A DNA stretch of 12,469 nucleotides from CAZGVW01 sp964529265 (GTDB taxonomy: Bacteria > Planctomycetota > Phycisphaerae > Phycisphaerales > UBA1924): assembly GCA_964529265.1 (NCBI GenBank), contig CAZGVW010000249.1:1-12469 (forward strand), read 5' to 3'. Every line of letters begins with the position of its first letter. Position 1 is the stretch's first letter. The translations under genes were made by a program, and so were the position numbers. Positions 6,031 through 12,469 of the stretch are shown piece after piece. Below the pieces are notes generated by a model, which ran no database searches, was not told the DNA's origin, and was given only the letters and a program-made list of their open reading frames with translations.

Positions 6031-6145
6031 TGTGCAGGGGCTCTGCCCCTGCAACCCCGGAAAGACGTAGAGGGAGGAGGAGAAGGTAGAGGGGTAGCCC
6101 CTCACCCTGACCTCTCCCCGCAAAGCCGGGGAGAGGGGTAGGAGG
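6031..6145. repeat. Composite intergenic repeat, copy B (two hairpins)
   Basis: Direct-orientation copy of 5399-5514. It carries the same perfect 9-bp stem (6033-6053) and the same cctctcccc / ggggagagg stem (6111-6119 with 6128-6136), whose loop is one base shorter and differs in sequence. The loop of the second stem differs between copies while its arms are unchanged, which points to constraint on the paired parts. From memory, both palindrome types resemble intergenic repeats seen in many unrelated bacteria. Confidence 0.8.
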
Positions 6146-6199
6146 GGCGGTTGCGTGGTCGGTGGGCGGTGTGCGGTTTGGAGGGCGCGCCGCGCGAAT

Positions 6200-6226
6200 G
6201 CATAGCCGCGCAAAGCCGCGGCCATG
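6200..6226 (-). repeat. Hairpin element, copy 2 (covarying stem)
   Basis: Read on the minus strand this is catggccgcg, loop gctttg, then cgcggctatg and a final c. It matches 414-440 at 25 of 27 positions. Both differences affect one stem pair (A-T in copy 1, G-C here), so pairing is kept, including the same G-T wobble in both. It lies downstream of the minus-strand secreted gene ending at 6350 and in the same sense as that gene, as copy 1 does for the efflux-adaptor gene. Confidence 0.6.
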
Positions 6227-6322
6227 CCACCCGGAGCCGCGGCCATATCACCTGGAGCGGCGGCCATATCACCTGGAGCGGCGGTCATGCCACGCGGAGT
6301 GGCGGCCATTGCCACCCGGCTG
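6218..6322. repeat. Five 21-bp tandem units, apparently amplified hairpin arm
   Basis: Units start at 6218, 6239, 6260, 6281 and 6302; units 2 and 3 are identical (gcggccatatcacctggagc + g) and the others differ at several positions. On the minus strand each unit carries a form of the left arm of the adjacent hairpin element (catggccgcggct), so the array looks like repeated copies of that arm. It abuts hairpin copy 2 and ends 27 bases from the stop of the minus-strand gene. Units are 21 bp, so read-through would add a seven-residue repeat, but nothing suggests translation. Confidence 0.75.
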
Positions 6323-6349
6323 CGGGGCCATGGGCGCGCGAGCGGGTGG

Positions 6350-7264
6350 TCAGCAGGCGCCCCAGGCGCCGAGGAGTTGGGCGAGGGAGGTGGCGCTGTA
6401 GGGGTTGTTCCAGAGGCCGAGGAGGAGGGCGAGGTCGGTGGCGGTGACGGCGCCGTCGCCATCGAGATCCCATGAGCAGGCGGGGAGGGTGGTGTTGACG
6501 GTGACGGCGGCGCGGATGGTGACGGAATCGCCCGGGGGGATGGAGCGGATCCACTGGTGTCCGGCCGCGAGATCGGCGGGGCCGGCGGGGGCGCCGGTGT
6601 TGGTGAAGGTGGTGATGGCGGCGTCGTCGAGGTCGTTGCGCAGCGTGGGCGCGGGGGCGATGGCGTAGCCATCGGACTGGACGCCGTAGAAGTCGATGAA
6701 ATCGGCGCCGTCGGTGAACATGATGTGTCCGTTTATGGAAGGGAAGCCGACAATGGTGGCGGAATCCGCGGCGGGCGTGCCGGCGGCGCTGGGATCGAGG
6801 TAGGAGAAGATGGAGAGATCGAGCGGCGAGACGGGGGATGGTCTGGCGTCGGTGATTTCGAGGGTGAAGGAGACGTCAGCCGCGGTGGCGACGGCGCCGT
6901 CGTTGATGGTGACGCCGAGGACGGCGTCGAAGCGGCCATCGGGCGGGCCGAGGCCGGTCCAGGTGAGTGTGGCGGTGGCGCCGGAGTAGACCTCGGTGGT
7001 GGGGGCGGGGAAGCGGAACTCGCGCGATTGGGCGGGGTTCGAGGAATCGACGCGGAACCACCACTGCCACTGGAAGAGGACATCGGGCGCGGCGGGGTCG
7101 GCGGTGAAATCGGCGTCGCCGATGGAGACGCCGGCGCCGGTGGTGATGGTGAATGTGGCGTTGCCATCGGTGATTGAGCCGCTGGCAAGGGCCGGACCGG
7201 CGGTGATGGCGGCGGTGGAGAGGGCGAGAGTGGCGGCAATGAGGAGGGAGTGTGGGGTGGGCAT
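6350..7264 (-). CDS. Secreted protein with C-terminal dockerin-like tail, function unknown
   Basis: 304 residues from the ATG at 7264. A signal peptide covers about 1-28 (SLLIAATLALSTAAITAGPA, cleavage probably after ALA). The middle (about 30-260) is rich in T, D, G and A with beta-like segments (ATFTITTGAGVSIGDADFTA, FQWQWWFRVDSS, SINGHIMFTDGADFIDFYGV) and matches no enzyme family I know. The last 42 residues start CSWDLDGDGAVTATDLALLL, a dockerin-like Ca-binding half. The second half (SATSLAQLLGAWGAC) keeps the helix and the GAWG-C ending but lacks the DxNxDG loop. The same tail type closes the 656-2296 protein, so both may share an export or surface-attachment route. No Shine-Dalgarno site is visible. 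It is divergent from the Rieske gene. Confidence 0.85.
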   Translation of the reverse strand: MPTPHSLLIAATLALSTAAITAGPALASGSITDGNATFTITTGAGVSIGDADFTADPAAPDVLFQWQWWFRVDSSNPAQSREFRFPAPTTEVYSGATATLTWTGLGPPDGRFDAVLGVTINDGAVATAADVSFTLEITDARPSPVSPLDLSIFSYLDPSAAGTPAADSATIVGFPSINGHIMFTDGADFIDFYGVQSDGYAIAPAPTLRNDLDDAAITTFTNTGAPAGPADLAAGHQWIRSIPPGDSVTIRAAVTVNTTLPACSWDLDGDGAVTATDLALLLGLWNNPYSATSLAQLLGAWGAC

Positions 7265-7343
7265 GGGGGGTGCTCGGGGGAGGAGGAATGTGGGGAGTCA
7301 AGAGGGGAGCGACGGATGGGGGTGAAACGGGCGCGCGAGAAGA

Positions 7344-7371
7344 CACCGACCGCTCAGAGCAGCGGTCGGTG
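7344..7371. promoter_or_regulatory. Perfect 11-bp inverted repeat in a divergent promoter region
   Basis: caccgaccgct (7344-7354) is the exact reverse complement of agcggtcggtg (7361-7371), with spacer cagagc. It lies 80 bases before the minus-strand secreted gene and 47 bases before the Rieske gene, as expected for an operator shared by divergent genes. Half-sites of the ACCGACC type recall some TetR-family operators, but that is only a resemblance. An RNA hairpin is the alternative; there is no T tract. Confidence 0.55.
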
Positions 7372-7383
7372 GCACGACGATGG

Positions 7384-7393
7384 CACGATCGTG
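7384..7393. promoter_or_regulatory. Perfect 10-bp palindrome before the Rieske gene
   Basis: cacgatcgtg is self-complementary. It is part of a local near-repeat (ggcacgacgat at 7371-7381, then ggcacgatcgt at 7382-7392) lying 25 bases upstream of the Rieske start codon. It could be a regulator site, but palindromes of this length are not rare in GC-rich DNA. Confidence 0.25.
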
Positions 7394-7418
7394 GCGCGAG
7401 TGGCGGTAGAGTGGTGGG

Positions 7419-8522
7419 ATGGCGCGGGCGCGGATTGAAATTGATGGGGATATTGCGCGGGCGGAGACGTTGCCGGCGGCGTTCTATTCGGATGTCGGGT
7501 GGTATGAGGCGGCGAAGGAGCGGATCTTTGCGCGGTCGTGGCAGTTCGCCGCGGATCGGGACGTGGTGAGGCTGCCGCGGAGCGCGTGGCCGTTTGCGCT
7601 GCTGGAGGGGTGTCTGGATGAGCCGCTGGTGTTGACGCGGGACGAGGGGGACCGGGCGCACTGTCTTTCGAACGTGTGCACGCACAGGGGGAACCTGGTG
7701 GTGGAGAGCGGGGGTGTGTGCGCGCATCTGCGGTGCCGGTATCACGGGCGGCGGTTCGACCTGTGCGGGGCGTTCAGGGACATGCCGGAGTTCGAGGAGG
7801 CGAAGGGGTTTCCGATGGAGCGGGATGATCTGAAGAGGATGCCGCTGGCGGAGTGGCACAGGTTTCTGTTCGCGGGGATTGCGCCGATGGGCCGGTTCGA
7901 GGAGTGGATCGGGCCGATGGCGGAGCGGATGGGGTGGCTGGGGGCGCACCCTGAGGAGTTCGTGTTCGAGCCGTCGCGGAGCCGGGATTACCTGGTGCGC
8001 GCGAACTGGGCGCTGTACGTGGACAACTATCTGGAGGGGTTTCATATTCCGTTCGTGCACGCGGGTCTGGCGGCGGCGCTGGACTACGGCGCGTATACGA
8101 CGGAGTTGTTCAAGTGGTCGAGCCTGCAGCTGGGCGTGGCGAAGGAGGGGGAGGATTGCTTCGAGTTGCCGGGTTCTTCGCCGGATTGCGGCAAGCGCAT
8201 CGCGGGGTATTACTGGTGGCTGTTCCCGAACACGATGTTCAACTTCTATCCGTGGGGGCTTTCGATCAACATCGTGCGGCCGCTGGGCGTGGCGCTGACG
8301 AAGGTTTCGTACCTGACGTATGTGCGGGACGCTACGCGGCTGGGGCTGGGCGCGGGGGCGGAGTTGGACCGGGTGGAGCGGGAGGATGAGGCGATCGTGG
8401 AGACGGTGCAGCGCGGGGTGCGGTCGCGTGTGTATGACCGCGGGCGGTATTCACCGACGCGGGAGCAGGGCGTGCACCATTTTCACAGGTTGATAGCGGA
8501 GTGTGTGAATGGGGAGGGGTGA
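7419..8522 (+). CDS. Rieske [2Fe-2S] aromatic ring-hydroxylating oxygenase, alpha (catalytic) subunit
   Basis: 367 residues, close to the usual size for Rieske non-heme iron oxygenase alpha subunits. The Rieske cluster ligands are C87 and H89 (NVCTHRGN) and C106 and H109 (LRCRYHGRRF). The mononuclear iron site is in ALYVDNYLEGFHIPFVH: D202 as the bridging acid, H209 and H214 as ligands, with D323 (EREDEAIVE) as the likely third ligand. The C-terminal QRGVRSRVYDRGRYSP and VHHFHR are also typical. These enzymes use O2 and electrons from a reductase to hydroxylate aromatics or to oxidise or demethylate amines such as choline and carnitine; the substrate cannot be told here. No ferredoxin or reductase gene is near, so electrons must come from elsewhere. 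Codon third positions are strongly G. The start is supported by position only, as no ribosome site is clear. Confidence 0.93.
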   Translation: MARARIEIDGDIARAETLPAAFYSDVGWYEAAKERIFARSWQFAADRDVVRLPRSAWPFALLEGCLDEPLVLTRDEGDRAHCLSNVCTHRGNLVVESGGVCAHLRCRYHGRRFDLCGAFRDMPEFEEAKGFPMERDDLKRMPLAEWHRFLFAGIAPMGRFEEWIGPMAERMGWLGAHPEEFVFEPSRSRDYLVRANWALYVDNYLEGFHIPFVHAGLAAALDYGAYTTELFKWSSLQLGVAKEGEDCFELPGSSPDCGKRIAGYYWWLFPNTMFNFYPWGLSINIVRPLGVALTKVSYLTYVRDATRLGLGAGAELDRVEREDEAIVETVQRGVRSRVYDRGRYSPTREQGVHHFHRLIAECVNGEG

Positions 8523-8560
8523 AGGACGGTTCGCGGGGGTGGGATAAGGCTGCGCGTTCT

Positions 8561-8690
8561 CGTGGTGCAGCGGCTCAAGGCAGCCGCGGCACCACGGCAC
8601 CCCCAGCGCGACGCCACGGGGCGCCCTGCGCGCTGCGCTTGCGGCGCTGTTCCCTCGCGGCTGCGCCGCGACGCAGGCGGGACGCCTGTG
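8561..8690. repeat. Cluster of four hairpins between convergent genes
   Basis: In order: 8561-8596, an 8-bp stem (cgtggtgc / gcaccacg), one A-G mismatch and 6 more pairs around caaggc; 8604-8635, cagcgcg / cgcgctg with partial inner pairing; 8655-8671, tcgcggc / gccgcga with loop tgc; 8672-8690, cgcaggcg / cgcctgtg with loop gga and one wobble. They fill nearly all of the gap between the Rieske gene stop and the kinase gene stop. Such a block may end transcription from both sides or protect the 3' ends, although no T tract is present. From memory, the aggcgggacgcctgtgcca core is a dispersed repeat in planctomycete genomes. Confidence 0.65.
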
Positions 8691-8698
8691 CCACCGCT

Positions 8699-11677
8699 TT
8701 ACTTGGGGAGGCGGGCGCGCCATTCGGCGGCTTTGTGGGGTTTGCCCCAGGCGTCGTACATCTCGGCGACGGCGTCGATCGATTCGACGCGGCGTTCGGG
8801 GGCGACATAGGGCGAGGCGAGCACCTGGTCGCAGGATTGGGTGAGGAGGGGTTCGGCCTCTTCGAAGCGCTGCTGCATCACGAGGGCGCGGCCGAGGCGG
8901 ACGCGGGTGAAGAAGCGGAGCCAGTGATCTTCGGGCAGTGCCTGGTCGCGGAGGGCCATGCATTCGCGAAGGGCGGTTTCCGCGGCGGGGCCGGCGTCGG
9001 CCTTGAGATGGATCTCGGCGACGGCCATGAGCGCGGAGGCGAGCGGCGCGGCGGGCGCAGGATCGACGGCGCGGAGCAGATCGATGTGGCCTGTGAGGAG
9101 CGCGAGTGATTCATCCGCGCGGCCGCCTTCGGCGAGCGCGCGTGCCCGTGCGCCGGCGAGTGTGCTGACGAAGCTGTGCTGCTCGGGGAAGAGGCGGCGG
9201 CAGATCTCGAGTCCCTGGCCGAAGGCTTCGGCGGCGCCGGAGAAGTCGCCGCGTTTGTCGCGCAGGCGACCGAGGTTGTTGTAGGCGATGGCCTGGTCGG
9301 AGTGGTCGCCTTCGTAGGCGGCGTAGGCGATGCGCAGTTGCTCGTTGTACAGGGCTTCGGCGCCGTCGAGGTCTCCGGTCATGAGGAGGGAGTGGCCGAG
9401 TGTGTTCATGCTCTGGGCGAGGCGCGGGTGATCGGAGCCGAGGAGTTCGCGGCGGGTATCGAGGACTTCGCGGAATAGGGGGATGGCGCCGGCGTGGTCG
9501 TTGCGCATCTGCATTTCGACGGCGATATTGTTGAGGGTGGTGGCGACATCGGGGTGGCGGTCGCCATAGATGCGGCGGAAGATCTCGAGCGCCTCGCGAT
9601 AGAGGGCTTCGGCCTCGGCGCGCCTGTCCTGCGCGGCGAGGACGGAGGCGAGGTTGTTGAGGGCCATGGCCCTGTCCTTCGAGCCTTCAGCGCGCATGGA
9701 GAGGGCCCGGCGGAAGAGCTCTTCGGCTTCGGTGAACCGCTCCTGGCCCTGGAGGGCGAGGGCGAGGTTGTGGAGGGCGCCTTCGAGTTGCGGGAGGGCG
9801 GCGGGGCCGAGTTTCTCGCAGAGTTCGACGGCTTCGCGAGTGGCTCGTTCGGAGGCGGCGTAATCGCCGGTGGCCCAGTGGAAGCGCGAGAGTGAGACGA
9901 GGGCTTTGATGAGGTTGATGTCTTCGCCGCGGCGGCGGAGGATATCGATGGCTTCTTCGTAGAGCGGGAGGGCCTCGGCGTGCGCGCCGACGTCGAGTTT
10001 GACGCCTGCGAGCATGGCGAGTGAGTTGGCGAAGTCGGTGGCTTCTTCATCGCCGAGGGGGCGGAGGATATCGATGGCGGTGGTGAGTTGGAGGGCGGCG
10101 TCGTCGAAGCGGCCGAGGTCGCGGTAGGCGGCGCCGATGGAGGTGCGGACGGCGGCGGCGACATCGGGCTCGGTGAGGAGGTCGCCGGCGTTGTCGGCGG
10201 CGGCGTCGAGGGCCTCGCTCATGGTGAGTTCGCGGGCGCGGGGGTTGACCTGTGGGTTGGCCTGTTCGAGAAGTTTGACGCTGAAGAAGGTGTTGATGGC
10301 TTCGGCCTTGGTGCGGGCGCGATCGGCGAGTTTGCGCTGCGCGGCTTCTTCGGCGGCGAGGTTGCTGGCGGCGTTTTCCGCTCGGAGGGCGCGGGCGAGG
10401 GCGAGGCCTGTGCCCACGACGCCGCCGACGAGGGCGATGGTGACGAAAGCGCCCGCGGCGACGCCGAAGCGGTGGCGGCGGATGAACTTGCGCGTGCGGT
10501 AGGCGGCGCCGGGGGGGCCGGCGAGGACGGGCTCGTGCGCGAGGTGGCGGCGGAGGTCCGCGGCGAGTTCGGAGGCGGCGGCGTAGCGGCGCGCGGGGTC
10601 CTTCTCCATGGCGCGCATGGTGATCCAATCGAGATCGCCCTTGAGGGCGCGGGCGAGGGCGTGGACATCGCCCTCGCGGACTTCGGCGGCGGCGGAGCGG
10701 GAGGCGCGCTCCATGCCGGAGAGGCGGGCGCTGGGTTTGAGGGGATCGGAATCGCGGATGAGGCGCTGGATCTCGGCGGGGCCGCCGGAGCGGAGTTTGC
10801 GGGGATCGAAGGGGAGGGCGCCGGTGAGGAGTTCGTAGAGGAGGACGCCGAGGGAGTAGATATCGGTGCGGGTATCGACGACGGCGCCGGCGGCCTGCTC
10901 GGGGCTCATGTATTCGGGCGTGCCGATCATCTGGCCGCGTTCGGTGATGATGAGGGAGTGGGCGGAATCATCCTGCTCGAGGGCGCGGGCGATGCCGAAA
11001 TCGATGACTTTGACGACGGGGGCGCCATCGACCTCGAGCGTGAGGACATTGGAGGGTTTGAGGTCGCGATGGATGATTCCCTTCTGATGGGCGTGCTGGA
11101 CGGCGGCGCAGACCTGGAGGAATGCCTCGAGGCGCCGGCGGAGGTGGAGGCGGCGCGAGTCGCAGAAGCGGGTGATGGGCTCGCCGCGGACCAGTTCCAT
11201 GACGAAGTAGGGGCGTCCGCGGCTGGTGGCGCCGGCGTCGAGGACGCGGGCGATGTTGGGGTGCTCCATCGAGGCGAGGGTCTGGCGCTCGGCCTGGAAG
11301 CGCGCGACGATGTGGCGCGTATCCATGCCGAGTTTGATGACCTTGAGCGCGACGTCTCGCTGGACGGGATGGGTCTGCTTCGCAAGCCAGACGGAGCCGA
11401 ATCCGCCCTGACCGATGAGTTGGGTGAGTGTGTAGCGATCGATGACGTCGCCGGGGTTTTCGGCGTCGATGCCGGCGATCCGGGCGAGGTCTTCGGTGGG
11501 CGGGCCGGCGAGGAAGCCGGTGGAGGCGCGGCCATCGTGCGCGAGGAGGCTCAGGACTTCGCGGCGGAGGGATTCATCGCCGCCGCACTGCTCGGCGATG
11601 TAGGAATCGCGGCCGGGGCCGTCGAGGTCGATGGCGTCGAAGAAGATCTGCCTGGCTTTGGACGCCGAATCGGTCAT
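8699..11677 (-). CDS. Transmembrane serine/threonine protein kinase with C-terminal TPR array
   Basis: 992 residues from the ATG at 11677 (MTDSASKARQ). The open frame continues 68 residues upstream, but that part is Pro/Arg-rich and not coding-like. Residues 1-80 are the N-terminal region usual in planctomycete kinases of this class (CGGDESLRREVLSLLAHDGR). The kinase domain spans about 82-380: glycine loop GQGGFGSV (89-96), K112 (VALKVIK), catalytic HRDLKPSN (203-210), DFG (226-228), and GTPEYMSPEQ in the activation/P+1 region (252-261). All key residues are present, so it should be active. A membrane span lies at about 404-428 (FGVAAGAFVTIALVGGVVGT), followed by a likely coiled coil (430-465). 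About ten TPR-like units follow from 500 to 990 (LNNLASVLAAQDRRAEAEAL, YNNLGRLRDKRGDFSGAAEA). With one span, the TPR part would lie outside the cytoplasm and may sense or bind a partner. Substrates are unknown. Confidence 0.94.
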   Translation of the reverse strand: MTDSASKARQIFFDAIDLDGPGRDSYIAEQCGGDESLRREVLSLLAHDGRASTGFLAGPPTEDLARIAGIDAENPGDVIDRYTLTQLIGQGGFGSVWLAKQTHPVQRDVALKVIKLGMDTRHIVARFQAERQTLASMEHPNIARVLDAGATSRGRPYFVMELVRGEPITRFCDSRRLHLRRRLEAFLQVCAAVQHAHQKGIIHRDLKPSNVLTLEVDGAPVVKVIDFGIARALEQDDSAHSLIITERGQMIGTPEYMSPEQAAGAVVDTRTDIYSLGVLLYELLTGALPFDPRKLRSGGPAEIQRLIRDSDPLKPSARLSGMERASRSAAAEVREGDVHALARALKGDLDWITMRAMEKDPARRYAAASELAADLRRHLAHEPVLAGPPGAAYRTRKFIRRHRFGVAAGAFVTIALVGGVVGTGLALARALRAENAASNLAAEEAAQRKLADRARTKAEAINTFFSVKLLEQANPQVNPRARELTMSEALDAAADNAGDLLTEPDVAAAVRTSIGAAYRDLGRFDDAALQLTTAIDILRPLGDEEATDFANSLAMLAGVKLDVGAHAEALPLYEEAIDILRRRGEDINLIKALVSLSRFHWATGDYAASERATREAVELCEKLGPAALPQLEGALHNLALALQGQERFTEAEELFRRALSMRAEGSKDRAMALNNLASVLAAQDRRAEAEALYREALEIFRRIYGDRHPDVATTLNNIAVEMQMRNDHAGAIPLFREVLDTRRELLGSDHPRLAQSMNTLGHSLLMTGDLDGAEALYNEQLRIAYAAYEGDHSDQAIAYNNLGRLRDKRGDFSGAAEAFGQGLEICRRLFPEQHSFVSTLAGARARALAEGGRADESLALLTGHIDLLRAVDPAPAAPLASALMAVAEIHLKADAGPAAETALRECMALRDQALPEDHWLRFFTRVRLGRALVMQQRFEEAEPLLTQSCDQVLASPYVAPERRVESIDAVAEMYDAWGKPHKAAEWRARLPK

Positions 11678-11930
11678 TCCGGGGAAGCCCCTTGTACGAC
11701 TCGGAAACTCTGCGTCGGTTCTGACGGCCGACCCTTGAACCCCCCCGGGGCGCCCCCCATGCGGGCGGAAAGGGCATTGTCGAGAGGCGGGGCGGTCGGG
11801 GCAAGATTGGGGCGCGAATCTTTGGGGAGATTGAGGGGTGAGGCGGGGTGGGGGCAGGGGTAGGATGGGCGGCGAACGCATCCGGCTGGGCGGCTGGAGG
11901 AAAGGGAGCAGCCGCGGAGGAGCGAGGACG
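11678..11930. other. Divergent intergenic region between kinase and repeat-protein genes
   Basis: This 253-base gap must hold the start signals of both flanking genes, but I cannot assign a confident promoter. It contains a run of seven C followed by GGGGCGCCCC (palindrome at 11747-11756) and a weak inverted repeat gtcgg / ccgac near 11714-11732. Further right it is G-rich, ending in a GGAGG at 11916-11920 before the next start. Confidence 0.4.
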
Positions 11931-12469
11931 ATGCGCGAAGGAAGCTCGGGCGAGAAGGCGTTGCGGGCGTTCGGCGTGGGCGCGCGTTGGGGGGCGGTGT
12001 GCGCGGTGGCGGCGGTGATTGCGGGGGGATTTGCCGCGGCGGATCGCGGGGGGCTGGGGGATCGGGGTTTTCTGCCGGTCGAGGATGCGAAGTGCTGGCA
12101 GGGGACGTTCGGGGCTCGGCCTGGGGTTGTGGGTCAGGTCGCGGCGATGACGGCGTTTGATGATGGGGAAGGGCCGGCGCTGTATGTGGGCGGAAGTCTG
12201 ACGGTGCTGGGGGGTGAGCTGTTCGATCACATTGCGAAGTGGGATGGCGAGGAGTGGTCGGCGGTGGGCGGGGGGCTTGATCGGGAGGTGAGCGCGCTGG
12301 CGGTGTTTGATGATGGGGGTGGTCCGGCGCTGTATGCGGGGGGCGTGTTTACGGATGCGGCGGGGGTCGTGGCGCGGCGGATTGCGAAGTGGGATGGGAA
12401 TGCGTGGTCGGCGCTGGGGAGCGGGATCAACGGCGAGCTGGCGATTGTCGAGGCGATGGCTGTTTTTGG
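11931..12469 (+). CDS. Secreted repeat protein (FDDG-GPALY-GG type), 5' part only
   Basis: The frame is open from the ATG at 11931 to the window end (179 full codons), so the gene is cut by the boundary. Residues about 1-40 form a signal peptide (basic start, WGAVCAVAAVIAGGFAAA). Two 50-residue repeats then begin at bases 12138 and 12288: each carries FDDGxGPALYxGG, then IAKWDGxxWSAxGxG, with nearly equal spacing. This beta-strand-rich, kelch/propeller-like repeat is familiar from large planctomycete surface proteins, which often end in the same dockerin-like tail seen elsewhere in this window; that end is not visible here. GGAGG at 11916-11920 and GAGG at 11924-11927 support the start. An in-frame ATG at 11865 would place 22 Arg/Gly-rich residues before the signal peptide and is less likely. 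Confidence 0.85.
   Translation, partial: MREGSSGEKALRAFGVGARWGAVCAVAAVIAGGFAAADRGGLGDRGFLPVEDAKCWQGTFGARPGVVGQVAAMTAFDDGEGPALYVGGSLTVLGGELFDHIAKWDGEEWSAVGGGLDREVSALAVFDDGGGPALYAGGVFTDAAGVVARRIAKWDGNAWSALGSGINGELAIVEAMAVF

Larger units (their letters stand above)
6020..6349. other. Gene-free stretch filled with repeats
   Basis: Between the membrane-protein region and the end of the minus-strand secreted gene I see no credible gene. It holds composite repeat copy B, a spacer (6146-6199) without recognisable signals, hairpin element copy 2 and the 21-bp tandem array, each listed separately. Open frames on both strands here are low-complexity Pro/Arg/Ala strings. Confidence 0.6.

Noticed and set aside
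6218..6322. Considered as a CRISPR array
   Set aside because: Units are 21 bp and directly contiguous, with no unique spacers, and there are no cas genes.
5470..6672. Minus-strand open frame of 400 codons across the repeat region
   Set aside because: Pro/Ser/Thr-rich low complexity throughout. It overlaps the end of the secreted gene in another frame and runs through the repeats.
10088..11863. Long + strand open frame (about 590 codons) opposite the kinase gene
   Set aside because: It is a Gly/Glu/Ala/Asp-rich shadow of the kinase gene; the minus strand encodes an intact kinase with all motifs.
11677..11881. N-terminal extension of the kinase gene to an ATG at 11881
   Set aside because: The extra 68 residues are Pro/Arg-rich without similarity to the family start, while MTDSASKARQ fits the usual N-terminus.

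Overview
The window is GC-rich DNA, almost certainly from a planctomycete of the Phycisphaerae type. The main evidence is two secreted proteins with a short C-terminal dockerin-like motif (DLNGDG..., LLGAWG), a large Ser/Thr kinase fused through one membrane segment to a TPR array, and a secreted protein built of 50-residue repeats of the FDDG.GPALY.GG type. This assignment rests on remembered family patterns, because no search could be run.

Layout, left to right. The 3' end of an HlyD/RND efflux adaptor gene (1-373) is followed by a repeat-bearing gap. Next come a secreted seven-repeat FG-GAP/VCBS propeller protein with a dockerin-like tail (656-2296) and, close behind it, an AhpD/carboxymuconolactone decarboxylase-like protein (2304-2696). 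On the minus strand are a 56-residue charged protein (2702-2872) and a secreted transglutaminase-like protein (2909-4462). A TatD-type metal hydrolase (4489-5289) runs divergently from the latter. The stretch 5290-6349 is repeat-rich: two copies of a 116-bp composite repeat flank a small membrane-protein gene that looks frameshifted, followed by a hairpin element and a 21-bp tandem array. A second secreted dockerin-tailed protein (6350-7264, minus) is divergent from a Rieske oxygenase alpha subunit (7419-8522), with a perfect 11-bp dyad between them. The Rieske gene converges on the kinase-TPR gene (8699-11677, minus) across a cluster of hairpins. The 5' part of the repeat protein (11931 to the window end) runs divergently from the kinase gene.

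I see no single pathway uniting these genes. The recurring theme is the cell envelope: an efflux adaptor, three secreted proteins (two with dockerin-like tails), a secreted transglutaminase-like protein and a transmembrane kinase.

The most unusual signals are not genes. (1) Strand composition flips sharply near base 3200: C exceeds G on the + strand to the left and G exceeds C to the right, whatever the gene direction. The flip lies inside an intact gene and has the polarity expected at a replication origin or an inversion junction. (2) A small hairpin element occurs twice, each time downstream of a gene in the same sense as that gene, with a compensatory base-pair change in its stem. One copy adjoins a 21-bp tandem array that resembles repeated copies of its left arm. 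No CRISPR array, tRNA, rRNA, transposase or obvious defence system was seen.
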